Shown here piece after piece: positions 44,638 to 52,823 of a stretch of DNA of 64,000 nt. Position 1 is the first letter of the stretch. Every line of letters begins with the position of its first letter. The translations under genes were made by a program, and so were the position numbers. Source of the DNA: Ruegeria atlantica. Lineage in GTDB: Bacteria; Pseudomonadota; Alphaproteobacteria; Rhodobacterales; Rhodobacteraceae. The stretch covers positions 1 through 64,000 of the forward strand of contig NZ_WQCG01000001.1 of assembly GCF_013032505.1 (NCBI RefSeq). Reading direction: 5' to 3'. Below the pieces are notes generated by a model that saw only the letters and a program-made list of their open reading frames with translations, made no database searches and had not been told where the DNA came from.

Positions 44638-46001
44638 CCTGCGCGGCGCTCGTCAAAGCTGAGGGCGATGAAGCTGGGCATGTGATCGCCCATGCCGACA
44701 ACAGCAGGGCCTTTGTCGTCTCTGCGGCCACGGCCCTTGGGTTCCTTGTCCTTCTTGCGGTCGCTCTTCCTGGTTTCGCTTTTCTTAGCGTCAGTCGGTT
44801 TGGCTTTCCGCTCGGGCTTTGGCGCGTCTTCTTTGGCTTTGGGTTCTTCGGACTGAACCGGGTTGTCGAGCCTGGGAATTTCTTTTTGGATCAGCTTTTC
44901 AATTGCGGCCAGGGCTTTTTCATCTCGTCCTGAACAGATTGTAATTGCTTTGCCATCGCGTCCGGCGCGACCTGTACGGCCAATGCGGTGCACGTAATCT
45001 TCAGGGTGCCCGGGAACGTCGAAATTGAACACATGACTTACCGATGGCACATCAAGGCCGCGCGCGGCCACATCTGAGGCGACCAGCAGGCGCAAGGAAC
45101 CGTCGCGGAAACCATCAAGAGTTTTCATCCGCTGTGATTGGTCCAGATCACCGTGGATCGCTGCAGCGTCATATCCGTATTTTTTCAACGACTTCGCGCA
45201 GATATCTACATCGGTTTTGCGATTGCAGAAGATGATTGCGTTGGTGCATTTTTCACCTTCGGCATCGATCAGCGCACGCAGAACCTTTCGCTTGGCGCTG
45301 GCCTCGCGATCGCGGCGACCGCCTTTGAACAACACGACACCCTGTTCGATAGTCTCAGACGCTGTAGCTTGGCGCGCAACCTCGACCCGCGTGGGAGCAG
45401 ACAGGAACGTGTCTGTGATCCGCTCAATCTCTGGTGCCATAGTGGCCGAGAAGAACAGGGTTTGGCGTGTGAACGGTGTCAGCGAGAAGATGCGTTCGAT
45501 ATCGGGGATGAACCCCATGTCGAGCATCCTGTCCGCTTCATCTACAACCATGATCTGAACGCCGGTCAACAGCAGCTTGCCGCGCTCGAAATGGTCCAGC
45601 AGACGACCCGGTGTGGCGATCAGAACGTCAACGCCCCGGTCAATCAACGCGTCCTGCTCTTTGAAGCTGACGCCGCCAATCAACAGCGCTTTGGTCAGTT
45701 TCAAGTGTTTTGCGTACGTGTCAAAATTCTCAGCCACCTGCGCGGCCAGCTCCCGCGTCGGGCACAGCACCAGCGAACGCGGCATGCGCGCACGAGCGCG
45801 CCCACGGGCTAGCAAGGTGATCATCGGCAGCGTGAAACTTGCAGTCTTGCCGGTCCCTGTCTGAGCAATGCCCAGTACATCGCGTCCTTCCAAGGCCGCA
45901 GGTATCGCGCCTTCCTGGATTGGGGTAGGGGATTCGTATCCGGCTTCCTCAATGGCTTTGAGGACCTTTGGGTTCAGGTTCAGTTCGTTAAATTTTGTCA
46001 T
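44634..46001 (-). CDS. DEAD-box ATP-dependent RNA helicase, RhlE-like
   Basis: A 455-residue RNA helicase. Q motif YESPTPIQEGAIP, motif I AQTGTGKT, Ia PTRELAAQ, motif II VVDEADRM, III SAT, and motif VI HRIGRTGRAGR are all present. The C-terminal 90 residues are a Lys/Glu/Arg-rich, disordered tail, as in the RhlE group that binds structured RNA in ribosome assembly or mRNA decay. ATG 46001 (MTKFNELNLN) is chosen; an ATG 15 bases upstream is possible. A promoter about 100 bases upstream implies a long leader. Confidence 0.93.
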   Translation of the reverse strand: MTKFNELNLNPKVLKAIEEAGYESPTPIQEGAIPAALEGRDVLGIAQTGTGKTASFTLPMITLLARGRARARMPRSLVLCPTRELAAQVAENFDTYAKHLKLTKALLIGGVSFKEQDALIDRGVDVLIATPGRLLDHFERGKLLLTGVQIMVVDEADRMLDMGFIPDIERIFSLTPFTRQTLFFSATMAPEIERITDTFLSAPTRVEVARQATASETIEQGVVLFKGGRRDREASAKRKVLRALIDAEGEKCTNAIIFCNRKTDVDICAKSLKKYGYDAAAIHGDLDQSQRMKTLDGFRDGSLRLLVASDVAARGLDVPSVSHVFNFDVPGHPEDYVHRIGRTGRAGRDGKAITICSGRDEKALAAIEKLIQKEIPRLDNPVQSEEPKAKEDAPKPERKAKPTDAKKSETRKSDRKKDKEPKGRGRRDDKGPAVVGMGDHMPSFIALSFDERRAG

Positions 46002-46100
46002 GTATGTCCGGTTCATGCGGACACTAGACCTGGCCCGCGCGTCAATGGAATGCCGGGCCCGGATGGCCATGCGCTGTCAGGCACATTTCGGCTTTGCGCG

Positions 46101-46129
46101 GACATAACAAAATCATGAGGCAGGGTCAA
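46101..46129 (-). promoter_or_regulatory. Sigma-70-type promoter of the DEAD-box helicase gene
   Basis: Read on the minus strand: -35 TTGACC (46129-46124), 17-base spacer, -10 TATGTC (46106-46101). It is the best promoter-like sequence noticed in the window. Transcription would start near 46094, giving a leader of about 93 bases before the helicase ATG, of a kind often seen in cold-induced RNA helicase genes. Confidence 0.55.
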
Positions 46130-46185
46130 ATGAAGAGGTTTTAACCTGACGTCGCCAGTACCTGTTGCAGGTTTTTCGCAACAAT

Positions 46186-47115
46186 TCAGCAGCTTCCGGG
46201 AAAGTGTTTCGCAATTTTCGCGTCCAGATCCAGCGGTCTGTGCCGTATCAGCCCGTGCTCTTCCAGCCGCGCCCGCACATCAGGATCAGCGCCGCTGATT
46301 TCATCGTAGAAGGCGCGCAGGCCTTCCATACCTTGTTCCGCCTCAATCCAGTTGAATAGCTCGTTCTTGTTCAATCCACCCAGTTCGCGGGCAACATTGG
46401 GGGACATGCCGGGTTGGTAAGATCCTCGCTCCATCCGGAATTGATAGTGAGCCAGCCAGTGCTCCCAATCCGGTGCGTGGCGATGGCACAGCTCCAACGC
46501 AGGTAGCTCGAACTTGCAAGGCAAAGGCTCTTTGTTCTGAAACAGGTTGTGGATTCGAAAGTTCAGTTTTTCCATGCCCGTACGGGCAAAGAGTTTACCC
46601 TGAACATGGCTAAGGAACCCGCCAAGAACAAAGCCGCCGTAATTGGGGTAGATCGATTGTACCGTGGCTGAACGATCCGGGCCGCTGGGGATGTATGCTT
46701 TGTACAGATCTTCTCCGCCCGCCATTTCCTCCATCGGTCGAACGCGGACGGCAGGAGTGTCCGAAGGAACGGATTGCAACTGTTCTCGGATCGGATTTGA
46801 GGACCACAGGAATTCATCCACGTCGATATGGGCCAACCAGTCCAGATCGGTGTTGCGGTACGCAAATGTTGCATGTAGCGTCTGGCGGACCTGGTGACGT
46901 TCCGGGCGGTCGCGTTTGCGTTTCTCCCAAAAGGCATCATCGCAGATCCGCGCTCTGATTTTTGGGTGTTTCCTGAGGGCCAGGTGCGCCTCACGATTGG
47001 GTTCGTCCAGGTAGATGTACAGATAATCCGCACCCAGATCGAGGTGATGGGCCGCGAACCTGAGTATGTCGCGGGTCGATCCGCGAACCATTGAGACGAT
47101 ACCCCAGGTCGTCAT
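46186..47115 (-). CDS. Glycosyltransferase family 2-like protein
   Basis: A 309-residue soluble glycosyltransferase. The N-terminal GIVSMVRGSTRDILRFAAHHLDLGADYLYIYLDE and HIDVDEFL (the DxD-type nucleotide-sugar/metal site, near residues 95-102) are typical of the Glyco_tranf_2_4 group found in many Roseobacters. Sugar donor and acceptor are unknown; it may decorate surface polysaccharide. Its ATG overlaps the stop of the upstream unknown gene (47112-47115), so they are translated together. Confidence 0.8.
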   Translation of the reverse strand: MTTWGIVSMVRGSTRDILRFAAHHLDLGADYLYIYLDEPNREAHLALRKHPKIRARICDDAFWEKRKRDRPERHQVRQTLHATFAYRNTDLDWLAHIDVDEFLWSSNPIREQLQSVPSDTPAVRVRPMEEMAGGEDLYKAYIPSGPDRSATVQSIYPNYGGFVLGGFLSHVQGKLFARTGMEKLNFRIHNLFQNKEPLPCKFELPALELCHRHAPDWEHWLAHYQFRMERGSYQPGMSPNVARELGGLNKNELFNWIEAEQGMEGLRAFYDEISGADPDVRARLEEHGLIRHRPLDLDAKIAKHFPGSC

Positions 47116-47867
47116 TTTCGCGTTTCCCGACGCGCTTCGCGCGCCTCACGCATCTTGGCCAATCGGCGGAACACTGTGCCGGGATCGCGGTTCAAAGCGC
47201 TGAAAAGATGGTTGGCGAGCGGGGCGATCGTCTCGTCGGTCAGTGCCTGTGTCCAGACCGGTGTCAGAATGTTGATATCCAGCCCTCCTGTCTCGAACGA
47301 GAAACCATCCATTTCCATCGGTAGTTCAGCATCTGCCTTGCGCCTTAGCGGGTATGGCAGATCCGGCGCGCGACCAGAGAAAAGACGTTCGAATTCGTAC
47401 AGCTTCATTAGGCCGAACAGCATGCGCATCGCGTGCCCAACTTCACGTTGAGTTCGCGTGGTACCATGATCGGCAAATGTTTGAATGGAAGACACCTGCC
47501 AACGCAGATCAAGATGGTGCAGCAGATGATCCGATTGCTCGGCCCAAAGTCGACAAAAAAGGGCAGGGGCGTGACTGGGCCAGGATCGTTTGCGAAGGTT
47601 CGAAATCAGCTGCGCATTCAGAAAGGCCAACTCAGATTTCCCGACGAATTCCTGCGCGATTTGTCGGCGTTTGCGCGCCCAGGATGTATGCGCTTCGCCG
47701 GGCTGCGACTGCGTCGCGCTTTCGGGGACAATCTGGCGCGTCAAAAGGGTTAGATCGGCGTCTTCGGCCGGGAGTACCTCGTCCAAAAACTCGAAAGGCG
47801 CGCGTCGCCTTTCGAACCTGTTTTGTAGGGCGGGTAGGCCACCCGAATAGGTCAGATCATCATCCAT
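47112..47867 (-). CDS. Unknown protein coupled to the glycosyltransferase
   Basis: A 251-residue soluble, charged protein without signal peptide or clear membrane segment. I do not recognise the family. Noticeable features are a Trp-containing RLWAEQSDHLLHHLDLRWQ stretch, an FFxETGGLDIN-like segment (FSFETGGLDIN) and a basic C-terminal helix rich in Arg and Glu. It shares four bases with the downstream glycosyltransferase, and lies 21 bases after the prfC stop. The coupling suggests a joint task, possibly glycan-related. Confidence 0.7.
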   Translation of the reverse strand: MDDDLTYSGGLPALQNRFERRRAPFEFLDEVLPAEDADLTLLTRQIVPESATQSQPGEAHTSWARKRRQIAQEFVGKSELAFLNAQLISNLRKRSWPSHAPALFCRLWAEQSDHLLHHLDLRWQVSSIQTFADHGTTRTQREVGHAMRMLFGLMKLYEFERLFSGRAPDLPYPLRRKADAELPMEMDGFSFETGGLDINILTPVWTQALTDETIAPLANHLFSALNRDPGTVFRRLAKMREAREARRETRK

Positions 47868-47888
47868 TCGGACTTTCGGCCCGTGCCA

Positions 47889-49496
47889 TCACACCATCAT
47901 TTCTTTTGTGGCCGTCAGGTTCAGCTCAGGGTAGTCGCGAACGACCCGGTCGATGTCCCACTGAAGGCGTGTAAGATAAACGATATCGCCGTCATGATCA
48001 TGGGCGATGTGCTGCTTGTTGGCGTTGACGAATTTGTCGACCGCGACCTTATCGCCGCTGACCCAGCGGGCGGATGTGAACTGCGATGCCTCAAAGCGCA
48101 CGGGCAGGCCGTATTCCATCTCAATCCGGCTGGCCAGCACTTCGAATTGCAGCGCACCAACGACACCAACAATAAAGCCGGAGCCAATCGAAGGCTTGAA
48201 AACCTTGGCCGCGCCTTCTTCGGCGAATTGCATCAGGGCTTTTTCCAGATGCTTGGCCTTCATCGGGTCGCCCGGCCGTACGGTTTGCAGTAGCTCTGGT
48301 GCGAATGAAGGGATGCCGGTCACGCGGATCGCCTCACCTTCGGTCAGTGTATCACCGATGCGCAGTTGGCCGTGGTTCGGGATGCCAATGATATCACCGG
48401 CCCAGGCCTCTTCGGCCAGTTCCCGGTCAGAGGCCAGGAAAAGAACCGGGTTCGAGATCGCCATCGGCTTTTTCGAGCGCACATGGGTCAACTTCATCCC
48501 GCGTTTGAAGTGTCCGCTTGCCATGCGGACAAATGCCACGCGGTCGCGGTGTTTGGGGTCCATGTTGGCCTGAACCTTAAAGACAAATCCGGCGACTTTC
48601 TTTTCGTCGGGCGCGATCTGACGCGGTTCGGCAGACTGAACCTGCGGCTGTGGACCGTAAGCGCCGATGCCTTCCATCAATTCTTTGACGCCAAACGAGT
48701 TGATGGCCGAGCCGAACCAAATCGGGGTCATATGTCCCTCAAGTACCGCTTGCGGATCAAGCTTGGGCAACAGCTCGCGCGCCATCTCAACCTCTTCTAG
48801 CAGCTTGTCCAGCAGGTGCTCGGGTACGTGTTCCGCCAGTTTCGGGTCATCCAACCCGTTGATCTCGATGCTTTCAGCCACTTTGTTACGGTCGGCGCGG
48901 TCCATCAGTTCCAGCCGGTCGCGCAGCATGTCGTAGCAGCCGATGAAATCGCGACCTACGCCGATTGGCCATGCAGCAGGGGTAACGTCGATCGCCAGCA
49001 TTTCCTGAATTTCGTCGATGATCTCGAACGTATCGCGGCTTTCCCGGTCCATCTTATTACAGAAGGTCAGGATCGGAAGGTCACGCAGGCGGCAGACTTC
49101 GAACAGTTTCTGCGTCTGGCTTTCCACACCTTTTGCGCCGTCGATGACCATTACGGCAGCATCTACGGCGGTTAGCGTGCGATAGGTATCTTCCGAGAAA
49201 TCGCTGTGGCCGGGCGTATCCACCAGATTGAACCGGAAGTTGTCGTAGTCAAACGACATTGCCGAGGCGGAAACCGAGATACCGCGGTCCTTCTCCATTT
49301 GCATGAAGTCTGAGCGTGTTCGTCTTGCCTCACCCTTGGCGCGCACTTGACCCGCCATTTGAATGGCGCCCCCGTACAACAGGAACTTTTCAGTCAGCGT
49401 CGTCTTGCCCGCATCCGGGTGTGAGATGATGGCGAATGTCCGGCGCCGAGCGATCTCGGGGGGCAAAACGGGTTGGTTGGTGGCGGTATCAAGCAT
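47889..49496 (-). CDS. prfC: Peptide chain release factor 3
   Basis: GTPase that recycles RF1 and RF2 from the ribosome after peptide release. The 535-residue protein has the G1 motif SHPDAGKTTLTEK, the switch II DTPGHSDFSEDTYR, NKMD (G4), and the domain II/III region with QFEVLASRIEMEYGLPV. ATG 49496 (MLDTATNQPVLPPEI) is preferred; the open frame to 49679 is an unlikely extension rich in Ser and His. Nearby prfA (22.1 kb) is 25 kb away. Confidence 0.95.
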   Translation of the reverse strand: MLDTATNQPVLPPEIARRRTFAIISHPDAGKTTLTEKFLLYGGAIQMAGQVRAKGEARRTRSDFMQMEKDRGISVSASAMSFDYDNFRFNLVDTPGHSDFSEDTYRTLTAVDAAVMVIDGAKGVESQTQKLFEVCRLRDLPILTFCNKMDRESRDTFEIIDEIQEMLAIDVTPAAWPIGVGRDFIGCYDMLRDRLELMDRADRNKVAESIEINGLDDPKLAEHVPEHLLDKLLEEVEMARELLPKLDPQAVLEGHMTPIWFGSAINSFGVKELMEGIGAYGPQPQVQSAEPRQIAPDEKKVAGFVFKVQANMDPKHRDRVAFVRMASGHFKRGMKLTHVRSKKPMAISNPVLFLASDRELAEEAWAGDIIGIPNHGQLRIGDTLTEGEAIRVTGIPSFAPELLQTVRPGDPMKAKHLEKALMQFAEEGAAKVFKPSIGSGFIVGVVGALQFEVLASRIEMEYGLPVRFEASQFTSARWVSGDKVAVDKFVNANKQHIAHDHDGDIVYLTRLQWDIDRVVRDYPELNLTATKEMMV

Positions 49497-49605
49497 GAAC
49501 GCGCGTATATGCGGGGAATCCAGCCGAGGCAAGACAAAGGGGCTGTTCAGAATCGGCTGGCTATGGCAATGAGAACATATAGTGAACAAATGATGGAGAG
49601 GTGTG

Positions 49606-49968
49606 ATGAATTTAAAAGAAATTGCAGACGAACTGGTCGCTGGATGCCGGGAAGGCCGGGCCAAAGCGAATTTGGACAAACTTTATGCAGACGATGCCAT
49701 TTCGGTCGAAGCGACAGATGCCATGGGCATGGGTCGTGAAACCGCAGGGCGTGATGGCATACGTGGCAAACATGAATGGTGGGAAGGCGCGCATGATGTA
49801 AGCGGCGCTTCGGTCAGCGAACCGTTTATGCATGGCGACGACCGCTTTGCCGTGATCTTCGAAGTGCAGGGCACAGTGAAGGAAAGTGGCGACAGTTTTG
49901 ATATGCGCGAAGTAGCTATCTACCATGTCGCAGACGGCAAGATCGTGCGCGAAGAGTTTTTTTACTGA
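49606..49968 (+). CDS. SnoaL-like/NTF2-fold small protein
   Basis: A 120-residue protein of the SnoaL-like or ketosteroid-isomerase fold. After an N-terminal helix come LYADDAISVEATDA, GIRGKHEWWEGAHDV and a four-strand region ending in REVAIYHVADGKIVREEFFY, the usual closing strand. GGAGAGG lies six bases before ATG 49606. Such proteins bind small hydrophobic ligands or act as isomerases; nothing more precise can be said. It is divergent from prfC, 109 bases away, and likely alone. Confidence 0.82.
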   Translation: MNLKEIADELVAGCREGRAKANLDKLYADDAISVEATDAMGMGRETAGRDGIRGKHEWWEGAHDVSGASVSEPFMHGDDRFAVIFEVQGTVKESGDSFDMREVAIYHVADGKIVREEFFY

Positions 49969-50063
49969 CGCCAAGCTGTAAATCTGATTTTTGTGGCCGT
50001 GGTGCCGTCGGCAGGTCCGGCGACACCACATCGAGCAGAGACGCAACATTGTAAGGGCGCGAA

Positions 50064-50753
50064 ATGAGGATACGAATGGCAAGGACGGCGGCAATTATTT
50101 TGGTCGCTACTTTGTTTTCCTTGGAACTGCCACAAATTGCCAACGCGCATCCTGGTCACGGTGGTCGCCCTGCGCCGACAACAGATGACAGCGGCTGCGC
50201 ACGGTGCGGAGGCGAGCCCGACGAGAGCCGCGATCAAGAAGGCAACAGCGGTGAGGAAGGCCAATCGAGTGCAATAAGTCTGACCCAAGACGCCAAAGCG
50301 CTGTCAGAGCGTTCGTTGCAAACTCAGATCAGAATTAAAAATGCGGGTGCACAGGTTTCCCGTACTTACGCGTCTTTCAAAAGCTCTAACGCGTATACTT
50401 CGTCTTCTCGCCGGCAGGCTCTGCGTTCGATGCGCGCTGCGCGGCGGTCAACTGAGCAGCTTGAAAAAGACCTCGGGCGTTTCTTAACCAACCACGCCGA
50501 AGACTTGTCGGATGATGTGCGGTCCCAGCTGAAATCGGATATGGCAGTTTTGGCTTCTTCCATTGCGGATCTGTCTGCACAAGAGACGCGTCTGAAAGGC
50601 ACGCGGCGCTGCACAAGCGGGCAATGCGCCGAAGTTTCTTCAATTCTCGTTCAGCAGCTGGGTTGGATGGGTCAAAGCAGTGATCGTTCGGGCCTGCTTG
50701 AATTGCTTGAGACGCTGCAATCTCTGCAGGCGACAGTCGACCAAGAATTTTAG
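50064..50753 (+). CDS. Unknown secreted protein with His- and Cys-containing N-terminus
   Basis: A 229-residue protein (or 225 from ATG 50076, which has TGAGGA upstream). A signal peptide ends at about residue 28 (PQIANA, cleaved before HPGHGGRP). The mature start HPGHGG and CARCGG form a His/Cys patch that could bind metal. The remainder is helical and Ser/Arg-rich (ASFKSSNAYTSSSRRQALRSMRAARR) with two more Cys in RRCTSGQC. I do not recognise a family. Periplasmic or extracellular; its position, between the SnoaL-like gene and an SDR, gives no clue. Confidence 0.6.
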   Translation: MRIRMARTAAIILVATLFSLELPQIANAHPGHGGRPAPTTDDSGCARCGGEPDESRDQEGNSGEEGQSSAISLTQDAKALSERSLQTQIRIKNAGAQVSRTYASFKSSNAYTSSSRRQALRSMRAARRSTEQLEKDLGRFLTNHAEDLSDDVRSQLKSDMAVLASSIADLSAQETRLKGTRRCTSGQCAEVSSILVQQLGWMGQSSDRSGLLELLETLQSLQATVDQEF

Positions 50754-50823
50754 CAACTCAGCCACAGGGTCGTTTTGCTTTGATGGCATCAGACAAAACC
50801 CCGCAATACTAAGGAGGGTCCCG

Positions 50824-51603
50824 ATGGATCTGGGAATTAACGGAAAACGCGCGCTGGTTTGTGCCAGCAGCAAAGGCTTGGGTTTGGGTTGCGCCGAGGC
50901 TTTGGCCGCTGCCGGTGTTGATCTGGTGATGAACGCACGCGGGTCTGAGGCATTGGAGGCGTCGGCCGATCGTATTCGCACCGAACATGGCGTTCAGGTT
51001 CAAACCGTTGCCTGCGATGTGACGTCGGCGGACGGGCAAGCGCAGGTGATCGAAGCCGCACAGGGCGTTGATATTCTTGTGACAAATGCCGGTGGTCCGC
51101 CGCCCGGTTTGTGGTCCGACTGGGATCGTGACGATTTCATCAAAGCGCTGGATTCCAACATGCTGACGCCGATTGCGTTCATGAAGGCGCTTTTGCCGGG
51201 TATGATGGAGCAAGGTTGGGGCCGGGTGGTCAACATCACCTCGCAATCGGTACGGGCGCCGATCCCGGCGCTGGGTCTGTCGAATGCAGCCCGCACCGGT
51301 TTGACTGGTTATGTCGCCGGAACTGCACGTCAGGTCGCGCCAAAAGGCGTGACGATCAACAACTTGCTGCCGGGCATTCACGCCACCGACCGTGCGGATT
51401 CGTTGGATGGCGGCGTGGCGGCGCAAAAGGGTATTTCGTTGGACGAGGCGCGTGCCGAACGCGCGGCAACAATCCCGGCGCGTCGGTATGGAACACGCGG
51501 CGAATTTGGCGCGGCGTGCGCTTTCCTTTGTTCGCAGCATGCCGGGTTCATCGTCGGGCAAAACATCCTGCTGGACGGCGGCGCGACCAACATGACGATG
51601 TGA
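50824..51603 (+). CDS. Short-chain dehydrogenase/reductase
   Basis: A 259-residue SDR with ALVCASSKGLGLG in the cofactor site, the catalytic Ser in ITSQSV and a C-terminal GQNILLDGG. Where the YxxxK motif is expected I see LGLSNAARTG: both Tyr and Lys seem replaced, as in a subset of SDRs that includes 3-oxoacyl-ACP reductase-like proteins with altered active sites. AAGGAGG is upstream of ATG 50824. It ends one base before the AlkD-like gene leader, suggesting one transcript. Substrate unknown. Confidence 0.8.
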   Translation: MDLGINGKRALVCASSKGLGLGCAEALAAAGVDLVMNARGSEALEASADRIRTEHGVQVQTVACDVTSADGQAQVIEAAQGVDILVTNAGGPPPGLWSDWDRDDFIKALDSNMLTPIAFMKALLPGMMEQGWGRVVNITSQSVRAPIPALGLSNAARTGLTGYVAGTARQVAPKGVTINNLLPGIHATDRADSLDGGVAAQKGISLDEARAERAATIPARRYGTRGEFGAACAFLCSQHAGFIVGQNILLDGGATNMTM

Positions 51604-51605
51604 CC

Positions 51606-52718
51606 ATGGCACAGAACTTCTCACTAAAGGATCAATTGTTTAACGCGGAAAAGACCAGCTATTTGGCAGGGCTTTTCGCGGGCGCAGACCCGTCTTTTGA
51701 TGCCAATTCATTTCACGCGCAGGTCATGTCGCGCCTTCTGGATCTGGAATTGAAAGAGCGGATGGCCTGGATTGCCGACTGCTTGCAACAGGCCGTTCCG
51801 GGTGATGTGACTCAGATCGCACCAACACTGTTGCGCGCTTTGCCGTCGCCTTTGGATCCCAGCAAAACGGATGACGATTTTGGGGACTTCATCTTTGCGC
51901 CATTAGGTGAGTGGGTTGTTGCCGTAGGAATAGACCATCCGGCGCAGGCATTGGATGTGCTTGAGGAACTAACCCAGAGGTTTTCGATGGAATGGGCCAT
52001 CCGCCCGTTCCTCAACGCCCATCAGGATTTGGTGCTGTCGAGGATGAATGAATGGTGCGCGCATGACAGCTATCACGTGCGACGGTTGGTTAGCGAAGGC
52101 ACACGGCCGCGCTTGCCTTGGGGGCAGGCCGTTGCGCTGGAACTGACCGATCCGCTGCCGTTATTGGATCGCCTGCATGCCGATGGGACGCGTTATGTCA
52201 CCCGCTCGGTGGCCAATCACCTGAACGACATCTCCAAGAAAGATCCCGATCTGGTTTTGGATCGGTTGCAGGAATGGGGCACGAGAGGGCAGCAGGATCA
52301 GGATGAGTTGGACTGGATGACCTCGCACACCTTGCGTGGTCTTGTGAAAGCTGGACATCCGCGCGCCATGAAGACGCTGGGTTATGACCCGGACGCCAAG
52401 GTCTCGGCCGATGTCACGATCAAAGGCGAGGCACGGATCGGTGGCGCGCTGGAGTTTGATGTTGTGCTGAATGGTAAGGATCAGCAACCGGTTCTTGTGG
52501 ACTACATCGTTCATTTTCAACGACCTGGCGGAAAAACCTCAGCCAAAGTGCATAAGCTGAAACAAGCTTTGTTGAAGGATGGTGTCCTGACGTTGAGCAA
52601 AAAGCATAAGCTCAAGGGCGACGCGACCACGTTCAAACTGGTTCCCGGAGCACATCGGCTTGAGGTTCAGGTGAACGGCAAATTACGCGCGGGTGTAGAC
52701 TTTGAACTGCTGGCGTGA
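51606..52718 (+). CDS. DNA alkylation repair (AlkD-like) HEAT-repeat protein
   Basis: A 370-residue protein whose first 240 residues are helical HEAT-like repeats, with the family segment SEGTRPRLPWGQAVALELTDPLPLLDRLH and SVANHLNDISKKDPDLVLDRL. These are typical of the AlkD/AlkC-like DNA alkylation repair family (COG4335 type). A C-terminal beta-rich region of about 100 residues (KGEARIGGALEFDVVLNG) is an immunoglobulin-like addition common in this subgroup. It begins two bases after the SDR stop. The glycosylase activity on alkylated bases is inferred from the family. Confidence 0.85.
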   Translation: MAQNFSLKDQLFNAEKTSYLAGLFAGADPSFDANSFHAQVMSRLLDLELKERMAWIADCLQQAVPGDVTQIAPTLLRALPSPLDPSKTDDDFGDFIFAPLGEWVVAVGIDHPAQALDVLEELTQRFSMEWAIRPFLNAHQDLVLSRMNEWCAHDSYHVRRLVSEGTRPRLPWGQAVALELTDPLPLLDRLHADGTRYVTRSVANHLNDISKKDPDLVLDRLQEWGTRGQQDQDELDWMTSHTLRGLVKAGHPRAMKTLGYDPDAKVSADVTIKGEARIGGALEFDVVLNGKDQQPVLVDYIVHFQRPGGKTSAKVHKLKQALLKDGVLTLSKKHKLKGDATTFKLVPGAHRLEVQVNGKLRAGVDFELLA

Positions 52719-52740
52719 GGCCAAAGAATCCTCACGCTTT
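52713..52740 (+). terminator. Hairpin at the end of the AlkD-like gene
   Basis: GCGTGAGG (52713-52720, containing the TGA stop) pairs perfectly with CCTCACGC (52730-52737) around a nine-base loop and is followed by TTTCGTC. The U tract is short, so termination may be partial. Confidence 0.55.
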
Positions 52741-52823
52741 CGTCAGATCGCAAGTGCACGGATTGCGCCAAACCCCGCACTGCATTAGCTGCTATGCAGC
52801 CATCAGACAGAAGGATAGCCGCG

